Counted from the first letter of the stretch, positions 1 through 9,848 are shown. The stretch: DNA of 64,000 nt from Akebia trifoliata (GCA_017979445.1 CM030706.1:19578967-19642966), one strand, 5' to 3'. Program-made: numbers and translations. The notes: a model not told the origin generated them from the letters alone.

Positions 1-350
1 CTTTATCTAGAAAGATTCGATCTTAAGATCAAATTAATTTATCTGATCATAGGTTCAATCCCAATCAGGGGTAGACTCGCATCTAACCTTTCTTACTTTC
101 TTGGTCACTATAGACTTATGGTGCATTTGGATTTGATATTTTCCACCGGACTTGGGCTATTCTATATCGAAACTTTAATCATGTGGATAAGAGTCAAACC
201 TTCAGAATCGATGGTTAATCTTAGGTGTCCCTAAACGTTCTAAACCCTCATCTGTGTCATTTTGGGTCATTCAAAAGAATCGTCTAGTCCAAGTACCAAT
301 GTCAAGTCTAAGTAGTCCATCCACCCAGAAGGACCTTCTCTCTTTGTAGA
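1..350 (+). other. End of LARD1 leader and gag-deletion junction
   Basis: This stretch matches, base by base with scattered changes, the pre-gag leader of LARD2 (23220-23570) and the reverse complement of the leader just before the gag start of U (30407-30780). In U the leader leads into a gag ATG. Here, near 330-340, it passes directly into sequence that in U lies after gag (about 28800-28900). The gag gene is therefore missing, a loss of about 1.5 kb relative to U. No open frame of note. Confidence 0.7.
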
Positions 351-618
351 TAATTGTCCCTGAGTTTTCTTTGAGTTTCAATCCAGTTTTTGTCAGTCTT
401 TAGATCCAGTTAGTTGTCTCAGTTACGTTAGCCTTTCTTCAACTTTCAAATTTTAGTCGAATTTGTCAGTCTATGTTTTTTCAATTCCAATAAAATATAG
501 AAGCTTATGATTATCATGCGTGTAATAATGATTTGAACATACAATCTAACATGAGAAATGACTTAAAACTCACTAATCAAATTTGATAAATATTGGAATT
601 AAAGAGTACACTCAAGAA

Positions 619-708
619 GTGCAAATTGGTGATATATTATCCTCAGGAGAACATGAGAGAGTAGTAAACTTACTTGAGAAATTCAACAATGTTTCTTGCA
701 TGATCTAA
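619..708 (+). pseudogene. Pol remnant: pre-RT linker (protease-RT spacer)
   Basis: The frame opened by GTG at 619 reads VQIGDILSSGEHERVVNLL and continues EKFNNVS to a TAA at 706. This is the linker that precedes reverse transcriptase in Tat-lineage polyproteins, where it normally continues as 'DVFAWSYEDMPG' and then RT. Here the frame breaks and no RT follows. The same remnant with the same truncation occurs at 23837-23917 (LARD2) and 28453-28653 (U), so the RT-to-integrase deletion predates all three copies. Confidence 0.75.
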
Positions 709-1194
709 TAAGGATATATGGATGGATTGTATAAAAATATAGATCAAGACATAAAGTCAAGTGATTTCAAAGTCAAAGATTATTGGTCAAAAATGATATA
801 GTTGAAAGCATCGACAAAGACACTAAGACTTACAAGTCGATCTACCAGGTTTCTCACTCAAAAGAGGAGAATTTTCATTCATAAGAGAATAAAAGATTTT
901 CTCGAACTTTTAGAGTTAGAAAACTCAATCATACTCGATTTCACAAAAGAAGACTGAAGAATATTCATTCTCAAAAGAAGACCTTGCTCGACAGAGCAAT
1001 CAGATATCGAATTCCTGAAACTTTGACCAAGTCAAGCAGCATTCACCAAAGGAGGCCTTCTTTGGTCGAACCATTTTCCTGTCTTACCAAGAAAAAGAAA
1101 ACCTTCTTTAGCCCCTTGCAGCCTTTAAAAAAATCAAATAGCCTATTTCTTTCTAAACCATACCAACCAACCTTGGGAGGGAATCTTATTATGA

Positions 1195-1280
1195 ACTACG
1201 TTTTGACCTGATCCCAAAAAGAAAAAAAGAAATATTTGGGATACGTAGGCAACCTGAGAAGTTACTTCAGGCCCGGTCAT
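1195..1280 (+). other. Conserved 3' UTR block of the family
   Basis: The core is TTTGGGATACGTAGGCAACC, followed by GAGAAGTTACTTCAGG and a GGTCA end. Matching blocks lie at about 24330-24415 (plus, LARD2), 28010-28090 (minus, U) and 46770-46850 (minus, V). It is one of the best conserved non-coding segments in all four copies. Similar GATACGTAGGCA text is familiar from 3' UTRs of plant Tat elements. Function unknown. Confidence 0.6.
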
Positions 1281-1334
1281 TAAAAGAAAAATGTATTCTC
1301 TTAAGGAAAGTATCATCCAAAAGAAAAATCTACT

Positions 1335-1500
1335 ATTGAAATGTTCAAAAGAAAAGAATGTCAAACTAAGGGCATTAGAAAAAAGAATCAAAAGAATTGA
1401 TAAAAAGAAAAGAATGCCAAACTAGGGGCATTTAGAAAAAAAATCAAAATAATTGATAGAAAAGAGAGAATATCAAACTAGGGGCATTTTGGGAAGTTGA
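1335..1500 (+). repeat. 3' UTR tandem repeat A, about 55-60 bp x3
   Basis: Three decayed units each carry AATGCCAAACTAGGGGCAT preceded by an A-rich run. Counterparts lie at 24480-24665 (about four units), 27880-27970 (minus) and 45825-45950 (minus). Confidence 0.7.
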
Positions 1501-1637
1501 GCCTTATATCTTTTCTTTCTAAACCATATCCTAAGCCCACCTATTAAGTCCTCCTGAAGGCTAATTGACTCGGTTAAGGTGCAGGGAACTGAGAAGTTGT
1601 CGAGTTGGTTATACAAGATCATCAAGAAAAAAAGAGA

Positions 1638-1850
1638 AGCCCGCTAAGTCGAAAACCTGAAAAGGCGGCTTAGGCAAAATTTAAGGCATAACCATAAAAA
1701 AGAAAGCCTGCTAGGTTGAAAACCTGAAAAGGCGATCTAGGCAAAAATCAAGGCATCATTAGAAAAAGAAAAACAAAGCCCACTAGATTGAAAACCTAAA
1801 GAGGCGATCTAGGCAGAAATTAGGGCATCATCAAATAGGAGGAAAGGTCC
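1638..1850 (+). repeat. 3' UTR tandem repeat B, about 66 bp x3
   Basis: The units share GAAAACCTGAAAAGGCGATC, TAGGCAAAAAT and AGGCATCATC. Counterparts lie at 24805-24823 plus 34961-35140 (LARD2, split by U), 27530-27760 (minus) and 46250-46480 (minus). Confidence 0.75.
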
Positions 1851-2504
1851 CGTCAAGAAGAAAAATTCAGAAGGAAGCTTGTGCAGAAACTATAGAACCA
1901 TTCAAGCCACGATATTTGTCTTTTAGCCAAGAGCTCACATCCGACAAAGACAATATTGAAGTCGAAAAAATCAGAAGTCATCTTGAACATTGTAGGATCT
2001 TCAAAAGTATGTTTACTTGTTCAAGTGTTCGCTAATGGAAGATGTAGAATCATCAACCACTTTGAAGAGGAAGATCTTCTATTCTAATATTTATTAATAT
2101 TTTTTACGTCCAGCTCAAGCATTTTTCAAAAGAAATTCTAAAGAAAATGATCAGTTCTTTATTGCACATATGATAATCTTAAGAATCTTAAATTTAAGAG
2201 AATGTTAGTTCTTCTATCTGTCATACATCAGAGTTCATATTTTTCAAGCGTAATCCATTCTATCAGTCTCGTAGTCAAGTTCCAATTAAAGCCAACCTTG
2301 AAACTAGGGGCATTTTTGAAAGTCATTTAATTCCAAAGTTTTGTTCTTAATCACATGATAAAAATGAAAATCTTATTTAAAAGTCCGATGAAGTCAATGA
2401 TAATTATGAATCCAAATACATGATAAGCTAATAAAGGCCTGATCTTTCAAACTTTGAGTTCGATTTTGAATCATAGAATCAATTAATAGGATTGTTTAAG
2501 TTCC

Positions 2505-3330
2505 TATAAACTAAGCCCGAGAAACGTGACTTAGTAAGTTCGAGTCTGAGAAACGAGACTCCAATTTTTTGAATCGTAGAATGAATAGGCTTTTTGAAGT
2601 GCCTACAAACCTAAGTTCGAGTTCGAGAAACGAGACTCCAACTTTTTGAATCATAGAATGAATAGGCTTTTTTAAGTGCCTATAAACCTAAGTTCGAGTC
2701 CGAGAAATGAGACTCCAACTTGTTGAATCATAGAATGAATAGGCTTTTTTAAGTGCCTATCAACCTAAGTTCGAGTCCGAGAAGTGAGACTCCAACTTGT
2801 TGAATCATAGAATGAATAGGCTTTTTGAAGTGCCTACAAACCTAAGTTCGAGTTCAAGAAACGAGACTCCAACTTTTTGAATCATAGAATGAATAGACTT
2901 TTTGAAGTGCCTACAAACCTAAGTTCGAGTCCGAGAAACGAGACTCCAACTTTTTGAATCATATAATGAATAGGCTTTTTGAAGTGCCTACAAACCTAAG
3001 TTCGAGTCCGAGAAACGAGACTCCAACTTTTTGAATCATAGAATGAATAGGCTTTTTGAAGTGCCTACAAACCTAAGTTCGAGTCCGAGAAACGAGACTC
3101 CAACTTTTTGAATAATATATAGGCTTTTTGAAGAGCCTATAAACCTAAGTTCGAGTCCGAGAAACGAAACTCCAACGTTTTGAATCATAGGCTTTTTGAA
3201 GTGCCTATTAACCTTAGTTCGAGTCCGAGAAACGAGACTCCAATTTTAATAGGATTGTTTAAGTTCCTGTAAACCTTAGCCAGAGTCCGAGAAACGAGAC
3301 TCCAGCTTTGTTTGAAATCATATTGAATTA
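2505..3330 (+). repeat. 3' UTR tandem repeat C, 77-bp unit, about 11 copies
   Basis: The unit contains CCTAAGTTCGAGTCCGAGAA, ACGAGACTCCAACTTTTTG and AATAGGCTTTTTGAAGTGCC. The spacing between identical points at 3001 and 3078 is 77 bp. Central units (2620-3120) are nearly identical to each other. Units at the right edge are shorter and more decayed, which is the usual picture of unequal exchange homogenising the middle. Related but different units occupy the same place in LARD2 (35830-37400). Tandem repeats just upstream of the polypurine tract are known from plant Ogre/Tat elements. Confidence 0.9.
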
Positions 3331-3539
3331 ATAGGATTGTTTAAGTTCCTTAGCCTGAGAAGCTTGGCTACAATAGGCTCCAGTCTGATAAATGAGACTC
3401 AAACTTTTTCGAACTATAAAGAAGAATTTCAAATAGGATTTAACGAAGTTCCTACAATGTTATGACTCTAATTACCACATTGTTAAACCTTGCCATGATT
3501 GTTTTCATTGCATAAGTGCATCTCAATTTTGAATCATTA

Positions 3540-3790
3540 TTGTCAGTGAGAGAAGATCTCTAGGACCTGACACATTTTTACTCAGTAAGCATCACACCAT
3601 TGCACACACGTGCACTTTTGCATTAGTCAGGGAGAATTTTCTAAAATTCGAGGATCTGACACTGTCAGTGAGAGCTCACACTCAAGGACCTGACAACCTT
3701 CTAATTCGGGGAGAGCTTTACCCTCAAGGATCCGAACACCGACGAATTGCTAAATCAGGCTGCAAAATGAACTGTCATTAGTTTTGGCAT
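3540..3790 (+). repeat. 3' UTR tandem repeat D, about 60 bp, next to the PPT
   Basis: Degenerate units carry GTCAGTGAGAG and AAGGACCTGACA with variations. The matching segments are 37545-37800 (LARD2) and 44455-44600 (V, minus). It lies within 75 bp of the polypurine tract. Confidence 0.6.
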
Positions 3791-3850
3791 TCGGATATCG
3801 CACTATCTACCAAAATAGATTTGCTATCTAGTTTGCTTCAACCCTCTGCC

Positions 3851-3863
3851 AAAGAGGGGCATC
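3851..3863 (+). promoter_or_regulatory. Polypurine tract (PPT) of LARD1
   Basis: AAAGAGGGGCATC lies directly before the LTR start TGTAGACACCCC. The matching tracts are at 37895-37905 (plus) and 44334-44349 (minus). By position it primes plus-strand DNA synthesis. Confidence 0.8.
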
Positions 3864-5575
3864 TGTAGACACCCCATTTTTGCATCCGCCTGATTAATCA
3901 ACTCGTCAACCCGATCGCAATGATTCCCAATGATGGATGTGTATTCCATTACTTTATTTTGTTACTAGATGTGTTTCAGAAATCTGGATGAGGTATCTCA
4001 AACTAACAAAACCTTAGAAACCACGCTACGCTAGGAAAATACGACTCCAGAAACATAGAAATCTTCATTTTTCAGACAAAAAGAAGTTTCACGATAAAAA
4101 TCACTAAAAAACTATCAAATTACCAAAATACCCCTAACATCAAAACAACCCTAGAGCCTACATTACGCTTAGGAAAACCCTTTCAAACACATAAAACAAC
4201 AAATTGAAATCAAATAAATCATTTCGCCAATTTTAACAGAATTTGACAAAATTATGAAAATGCCCCTCATTAAGTTCATGACTATTTCACACAAAAAATT
4301 TCATAAATGACACAAACTAATATTTTCATTTGATTCCTTACAAAAAATCGATTCTAAAACATCCTAGAACATTAAAAACTGACTTAAAACATGAAAAGTC
4401 CTCTCTGGGGGCAAAACAGTAATTTCACAATTTTCATAATTAAAAATTTCAAAATTAATAAATAAAACATTAAATAATTAAAGTGAAACATTAATGAAAT
4501 TAATTTAAAATTTTGAACCTGAAAAATCGATCAATCGGACTTTCGGGTAAAATTGTTGAGGGTTCGTGGGATATTTCTTTAAGGACCCCTCCATTTGGGG
4601 GTCCAAAGAATTAAATATATTTTAGAGGGGGATCTCCAAAAATTAAAAGTCAATCAAGTAAGACTGAAGTCAAGGTATTAAAGTCAATCAAGTAAAACTG
4701 AAGTCAAAATTAAAGTCAATCAAGCAAGACTGAAGTAAAGATATTAAAAGTCAATCAGATAAGACCAAAAGTCATAATAGAGTTCTAATTAAATAATAAC
4801 TCAATCTAATAGAGTTCTAACTTAAAAACAATTCTACCTAAAACAATTCTAATTAAAACACAATTCTACCTAAAACAATTTTAACTAAAACACAACTCTA
4901 ATTAAAAGATCTCTAATTAAACACTAACTCTATCCAAATCAACCCTAAAAAAAAATATCTATAAATAGAGGTGCTCACACCCTATTTTCGGATCAAATCA
5001 TAAACCCTAAGAGAAGTAGGTCTAGAAGCTCTCCTAGCCTCTCATAAACCCTAGTTTTGGAGCCCCAACTCCTTACCTAATATCCCCCCTTCAATTTTAG
5101 TCTAGAAAACACCTAAAATCCCTCCAAAAACACCCCCAAATCCGCAACAAACTTGAAGAGTTCATATTCAAAAACAAGGAGATACCTTGATCTAGGAGAT
5201 CCGAAGTCAAATTCGGAGACAGAACGAAGCAAGGGAGTACAGTACAAGGAGTTCTTTTTGTCAGATCTGAGGGAGCAAAATCCTTGCTATCGGAAAGGTA
5301 TCAGTTCTTTTTTTTAATTATTTTTATTTCTATCTAGGTTTTTAGCAATGTGATTTACTTGGAAAGTTAGTAGAGACCGGCTTTGGCCGGGCGGGGTTGG
5401 TGCCTAACACCTTCCAACCTCGTAACGTGATCCCCGGATTCTTTTTCTCTTTCGTAGATTAGTTTGCCTTTTTTAGAGTCAGTTTGGTTCCTAGACCTTA
5501 ACAACTAGGTGGCGACTCCCAAACCTCAAGGGTCAAAAGCGGATCCGCGCACCCTGCGGATCGAAGGCGCTTTCA
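3864..5575 (+). repeat. LTR1: 3' LTR of LARD1, 1712 bp (V type)
   Basis: It starts TGTAGACACCCC and ends GGCGCTTTCA. A TATA box, TATAAATA, is at 4960-4967. Upstream of it, at 4640-4770, are repeated AAAGTCAATCAAGTAAGAC units. U5 holds the PBS-like ten-mer TGGCGACTCC at 5510-5519. Sequence and length match the LTRs of V (42596-44333 and 52161-53894) better than those of LARD2 or U. The 3' flank is CCCAT, inside the gag of X. Confidence 0.92.
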
Positions 5576-6110
5576 CCCATATGCCTACTATAGTTGGGTC
5601 TTGAGACATTAACCATCGTAGAGTTGATCCTGATAGAGTTTGTTGAAATAGCAATGTCATTTGCTCATCACTGAGCCCCATAGTGAACATGTTGGTAACA
5701 TACACTTTAAGATGTGTTTTTGCACAACCTACACCATTGAACTTGTCCATTTTAGGCATCACAAACTTCTCTAGCAAATGAATTTTAGGGATACGATTCA
5801 GAACTTCAATGCCTGCTGCAATTTCATAGATACCCTTTATACTTTCCAAAGCTGACTCCAATTGAGACATCCTGTTTGCTAGTATCAGATTTCCATCAAC
5901 GGGTTCTTCATCTCCATCAAGTTCAAAGACATCATGTACACATCTTGTTGCATTTTCTTCTACCCTTTTTCCTTTTGGATCATCAAGGGGATTGCCCGTT
6001 GGTTCTTAAATCTGTTCTAAAACTTTCATTTTGCCTCTTATATTGTTGATATCATTGGCAAAGGCCATCAAAATCTTATAAATCTCTGTAAGTTCAGATT
6101 TCGAAGTCAT
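5576..6110 (-). pseudogene. gag of X, N-terminal part, cut by LARD1
   Basis: From ATG at 6110 (MTSKSELTEIYKIL) a single frame runs about 178 codons to the LARD1 junction with one internal TAA after KMKVLEQI. The later part reads KFVMPKMDKFNGVGC, then THLKVYV and LSGSTLRWLMSQDP. This is the Tat-type capsid pattern (F-P-K-(Y/F)-D-G-G-P-x-x-H-L, later L-x-G-A-A-x-x-W). Gag would form the virus-like particle that packages the RNA. The single stop in 178 codons suggests modest decay. The C-terminal half and zinc knuckle are outside the window. Confidence 0.85.
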
Positions 6111-6429
6111 TTCTACCTGTTGACTTGGTACCGACGCTTGCTCTAACCGACTAGACTTATAACTCCAGCTAGGAGGTAGACGCTTGAGTTTGGGCGTAAT
6201 GATAATCCTGTATGATCCCATCAAAGATAGATTTAATCAATTTCAGTATTATCCCCATGATAACATTTTAAATGAACCTTGAGATTTTATCAAATTCTGT
6301 GTACCAATTCATTCATGTAATGATTATTTATAAGGAAAATAATTTTATTGCAATCTGGAAAACTATTAAGAAATAATGTTTTCATTGAATAAAAACTTTC
6401 ATAAATCTGATTATTTTTTTTTGCAAGTC

Positions 6430-6680
6430 ATTTTCTTTTTAGAAAAATACATTTTAGTAATTTTTCAAAGTCCATGCAAAAAATAAATTTTTTGTAAAAA
6501 TCTTTTTTTTTTTAGAAAAAACATATTTCAGAAATTTTCCAAGGTCCATGAAAAAAAAATAGATCTTTTGTAAACCATTTTTCCTTCCTTCTTTTCTTTG
6601 GAAAAATATTTTCTTCTGGAAAACATTTTTTCCCTGAAAAATATTTTTCTTTTGGAAAATATTTTTTTTAAAATGGATTG
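6430..6680 (-). repeat. Short self-complementary repeats in the X leader before gag
   Basis: TTTTCTTTTGGAAAATA-like units of about 20-25 bp repeat several times and can fold on themselves (TTTTC with GAAAA). V has the same feature at 48530-48920, with more units. It is non-coding. Confidence 0.5.
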
Positions 6681-6879
6681 AAGCCCGAATTCAGCAAAAA
6701 GTTTGAATACCATTTTGATTTAATGGTCCGACCCATCATGATTGTTGGACCTAGGTGGACTGGGTCATTATGAAAATGGATTCTTTATTAGGTTGGTGCA
6801 CCCAACAATATGATAGCCTTAAGCTAAATTAAACAAAAGTTTGGTTTCTTGAGGACAAAACTGTAACTTCTTCATCTCA

Positions 6880-7700
6880 ACATTTGTAAAGTTCATTTCC
6901 AACAAACAACCTGGGAATACTAACGATAAGTTCTAGTCGTGACTTATAGGGAAGTTTCTAGACTTTGGGTATACTACTTGCAATGCAATTTATCTGGCCA
7001 CCCTTGCCCAAGTGTACCTATATACCTCTCGATGCGTGGTGATTTGGTTTGATATACCGTATAGGTGATAATCTAAGACCCCAACCCACCCACTTCTCTG
7101 AAGTCAAAAACAGCCAGTTTAATCTCCAGTTCAGAGGTAGCGCACGATGCTAAGCAAGGGCCCACTTAAATACCTCTCGTCTAGAATAGACGTTTTCTAT
7201 CCCCCTCATACAGTAGGGTATAACAGGGCATGATCTTGCTTGGGCACTGATTTTGACCAAGAAGTGCAATTGGTGAACTTTGATTACCTTTGATATACCG
7301 TATAGGTACGAGTCTAAGGTTATAACTTTCATAAATGGTTTAGCATCCCATGAGGGGACCGACCACATACTAATACTACATTGGCAATCGGGACATGTGA
7401 CTATGTGGCTTACAATAGGTTAAAGGCTCAGGTCGCTCCAGCCTGGGTGCATCGATATACCTTTTAGAGTCATCTGATTCGACGATACTGATGACCCAGT
7501 TTAATATACCCTAAGGTAATTGATTGGAGTTGTGGTTTTCATGAATGACGTCGCATCCCTGAAAAGACTGGGCCACGCACTAATGTCATGTTGGCTATAA
7601 GGGACATGCAAGCATGCAAAGCGATAGACATGCTAGTGGTGTGTGCAAAATTGGGTGGGGTGTGCCCGGGGCCTTTTTCAAACGAATGGGCCCATGAGCC
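6880..7700 (-). promoter_or_regulatory. Conserved leader block of the family (X copy)
   Basis: This block of about 800 bp also occurs at 22260-23070 (LARD2, plus), 30910-31700 (U, minus) and 49150-49990 (V, minus). It is clearly alignable by eye in all four, although leaders on either side differ. It contains two copies of GATATACCGTATAGGT (at about 7051 and 7291, roughly 240 bp apart) and looser variants near 7453 and 7503. It has no conserved reading frame. Placement in the RNA leader upstream of gag would suit a packaging or translation-control element. That role is inference. Confidence 0.65.
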
Positions 7701-8077
7701 AGATTAAACCATACAAACAATACACATCCCATCACATCAACATTAAGATCAAAGTAAGCACAAGCACATTCAAATATCTATCGAGATCATGCCATAATAG
7801 ATGGGTAATCATAAAATATTCAATCAGATCCAACTTTGAAACATGCATAGAATAAACCAAAACAATTTCTTATTTTATTTTTATGGTCCAATCAAAAATC
7901 ATTTTGGGCGACCCAAAACGAATCGAGATTCCAAGAAATTTTGAATTGAGGATAGAATGATAGTTGCAGAGGAGTGATGACTCTATTTTTTTTTTTTTTT
8001 TTTTTGGAATTTTGGAATATTTTTTTTTTTTTTTTTGCATTTTGAATTTATGACTCAACAAATTTCTTAATGAGAAC

Positions 8078-8462
8078 TTAGGTTATCTCGACTAACACAT
8101 TAAGATTTCAAAATTACTAAGAGTCATTAGGCCACGTGGCTCCCCTCATTGATAATCTAATTCCATGGCCTTTACAATTGTGAGTGGAAAAGATTCGGAT
8201 CTAAAAATAAAATTTAATTATTTATTTCTTTTGTATTTTTAGATCCAAATTTTTGAAAATGGGTAGCATTGAAATTCCAAATTTAAAAATCAAAGTTCGA
8301 AATGAAAATTAATTAAAAAAATTTTCTTGAAAATTTTCCTCTAAAAATTTTCAGAATTTCATCCGCCACAAGCACGTGGCGGTGGATCATCTTTTTGAGT
8401 GCCACATAGTGAAGTCAATGATTCTTAGAAAGGACGAAACCTTACTATGCTAGTAAGACTAA
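8078..8462. mobile_element. MITE-like inverted-repeat insert with G-boxes, in the X leader
   Basis: The two ends are imperfect inverted repeats of about 50 bp: CTAAGAGTCATTAGGCCACG on the left against the reverse complement of the right end, CTAAGAATCATTGACTTCAC. It contains CACGTG G-box cores near 8133 and 8372. The same insert is at 21503-21875 in LARD2 in the same leader position, so it was already in a common ancestor. No transposase. I could not fix a clear TSD. Confidence 0.5.
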
Positions 8463-8746
8463 TCCCTCAAAATATATATATATTGCTAGCAAAACAACAC
8501 ACACCATGCAGAATGAAAATGACATCATTACAAAAAAAAATCCTTTTCTTTTTATTGCTACCAACACACAACACTCACTGAAAAAAATTTTTGTTTATGT
8601 TTTGTTACCTATGTTGCTGCCAACACACAGTACTCACATATCCACAACTCTCTCTCTCTCTATTACTCTCCATAACCAACACCAACAACGTCCCCCCTTC
8701 TTTCTCTGAATTTTTTTTAACCCCATAAAAAAATCGCATGTTCCGA
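8463..8746. other. Leader segment without recognised features, with CT/TA simple repeats
   Basis: The stretch has a short (TA)n near 8470, runs of CTCTCT near 8650 and repeated CCAACACACA phrases. I see no coding frame. On the minus strand it directly follows the end of the captured STE24 coding fragment. Confidence 0.4.
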
Positions 8747-9217
8747 CTAAGGACCTCTCTGCTGTACTATTACAATGATTGCAGCCACAATTGGTGATCC
8801 AAATAAGATAGAGAGACAGACTCCTTTGAGCATGTCCATAAAGAAAACCCGTATTGTTTTTTTTTTTTTGTTGAAACCATGGCGGGCCTCAATCATAAAA
8901 GTTGAGTACAGTAAGAATGGCAAGTCAATAATCTGCAACCAAATCATAGCTCTTGCTAAGTACACAAGGGTGTGAATTATTTCCTTATCTGTTTCAAGGC
9001 CAATATACATCAGAAAGTCCCCTAATTTCTTCCAAAACGAAAGTAACACACCAAAGAACAAAATTGTTGTGTTCGTCAGGACTATTATTGCTTCATAAAC
9101 AAAGTCCAAACGACTTTTATCAAGGCTATAAGCTCGAGACCTCTCAAACTTTTCTTGACTATCTACTCCTTCTAAAGATCATAATGCCCACTAAGCTTCT
9201 ATGTACAGAAATGCCAT
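8747..9217 (-). pseudogene. Captured CAAX prenyl protease (STE24/FACE1) N-terminal fragment
   Basis: STE24 is an ER-membrane zinc metalloprotease that cleaves the last three residues from prenylated CAAX proteins. Read from ATG at 9217: MAFLYIEA, then a 2-bp frameshift (VGIMIF readable in the next frame), a deletion of about 75 bp, then LEGVDSQEKFERSRAYSLDK and on to IEARHGFNK and IVAAIIVIVQQRGP. Both IEARHGFNK and SRAYSLDKS are strongly conserved in plant STE24. An A-rich slip turns NKQT into NKKKKT. A TAG follows GP. The catalytic HExxH and the C-terminal half are absent, so it is not functional. About 150 residues run without an intron, and a CT-rich 5' UTR-like stretch precedes the ATG. 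It lies in the leader of retrotransposon X, in the sense of X. Identity is confident. Capture through mRNA is inference. Confidence 0.85.
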
Positions 9218-9308
9218 TGGAGATGACTCAAAGGTACACAGAGAGAGAAATAGAGAGAGAGAGAGAGAGACATCTCCCTCTCTTTCTTTGCTGTCCACTC
9301 TTTTCTAC
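9218..9308 (-). other. Captured 5' UTR-like (GA/CT)n stretch before the STE24 fragment
   Basis: On the minus strand this is a CT-rich run (CTCTCTCTCTCT, then TATTTCTCTCTCTGTG) ending just before the ATG, typical of plant 5' UTRs. LARD2 has a comparable CT run at 20663-20685 at the same leader position, followed by unrelated sequence. Confidence 0.5.
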
Positions 9309-9520
9309 ATGGAGAAGAAGATAGAGAAAGGAAAAAAAATTACGTTTTCCTAATGGCACACCAGTCCGGTGTGCAGTTGTTTTTGTGATTTTTTTTTCTT
9401 GGAATCCCTTTTTCATCACGAACAACTTTAAAAAAATAATTTTTCTTGTTTCTTAGCACATCAGTTACAAATAATTTATCTTCATAACTAGCCACACATG
9501 CATAGTAACGTGCCAAAAAA
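9309..9520 (-). repeat. Leader VNTR unit (about one and a half copies in X)
   Basis: It contains TAATGGCACACCAG, CATCACGAACAAC and TTTCTTAGCACATC, the phrases of the leader repeat that is present in about five copies in U (32030-32860) and two to three in LARD2 (20180-20640). Confidence 0.65.
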
Positions 9521-9829
9521 ATAACATCCAAAAATTTTCTAAAAAGTCCATAACTCTCATCCCAACCACCATCATTCCATCTTCAATGAAACCAAATATT
9601 TGAATTGTATAGGATCTCCCAAGTGACCCCGATTGAACTATAGAAAATAACATGCCAAAACCAAATATTTAAAGTCCAAACAAATTATCAGTAATTGAGA
9701 CAACAAGAATAATGAAAACAAAATAAACAGATAAATAAACAGCTAAAAATAAAGAAACAAACTAAAAATAACTAAGTCGTTTTGGCAATGTTCCCATACT
9801 TGGGGCTTTTCAAGTTTGATCCTCAATAA

Positions 9830-9847
9830 TCCCCAGTGGAGTCGCCA
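9830..9847 (-). promoter_or_regulatory. Primer binding site of X (tRNA-Arg type)
   Basis: Minus strand TGGCGACTCCACTGGGGA, one base after the LTR end. It differs at one position from the complement of the 3' end of plant tRNA-Arg(ACG). Reverse transcription starts here. Confidence 0.85.
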
Positions 9848-9848
9848 C

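Larger units (their letters stand above)
1..5575 (+). mobile_element. LARD1: gag-less, pol-less Tat/Ogre-type LTR retrotransposon, 3' part
   Basis: The plus-oriented element runs in from the left edge and ends with its 3' LTR at 5575. Its order is end of leader, remnant of the pre-RT linker, a long 3' UTR with four kinds of tandem repeat, polypurine tract, 3' LTR. No gag, protease, RT, RNase H or integrase frame is present between leader and LTR. The same layout with the same junctions is seen in LARD2 (18288-39462), so these look like inherited deletions and not two separate accidents. The element interrupts the minus-strand gag of element X at 5576. Its 5' LTR and TSD partner are outside the window. 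Its LTR is of the V type (1.71 kb), unlike that of LARD2. Confidence 0.85.

Noticed and set aside
2505..3330. CRISPR-like array
   Set aside because: Units are joined head to tail with no unique spacers, in a plant retrotransposon 3' UTR.
5510..5519. A tRNA gene at the TGGCGACTCC sites
   Set aside because: Only the short PBS-like string is present. No cloverleaf or internal promoter boxes nearby.
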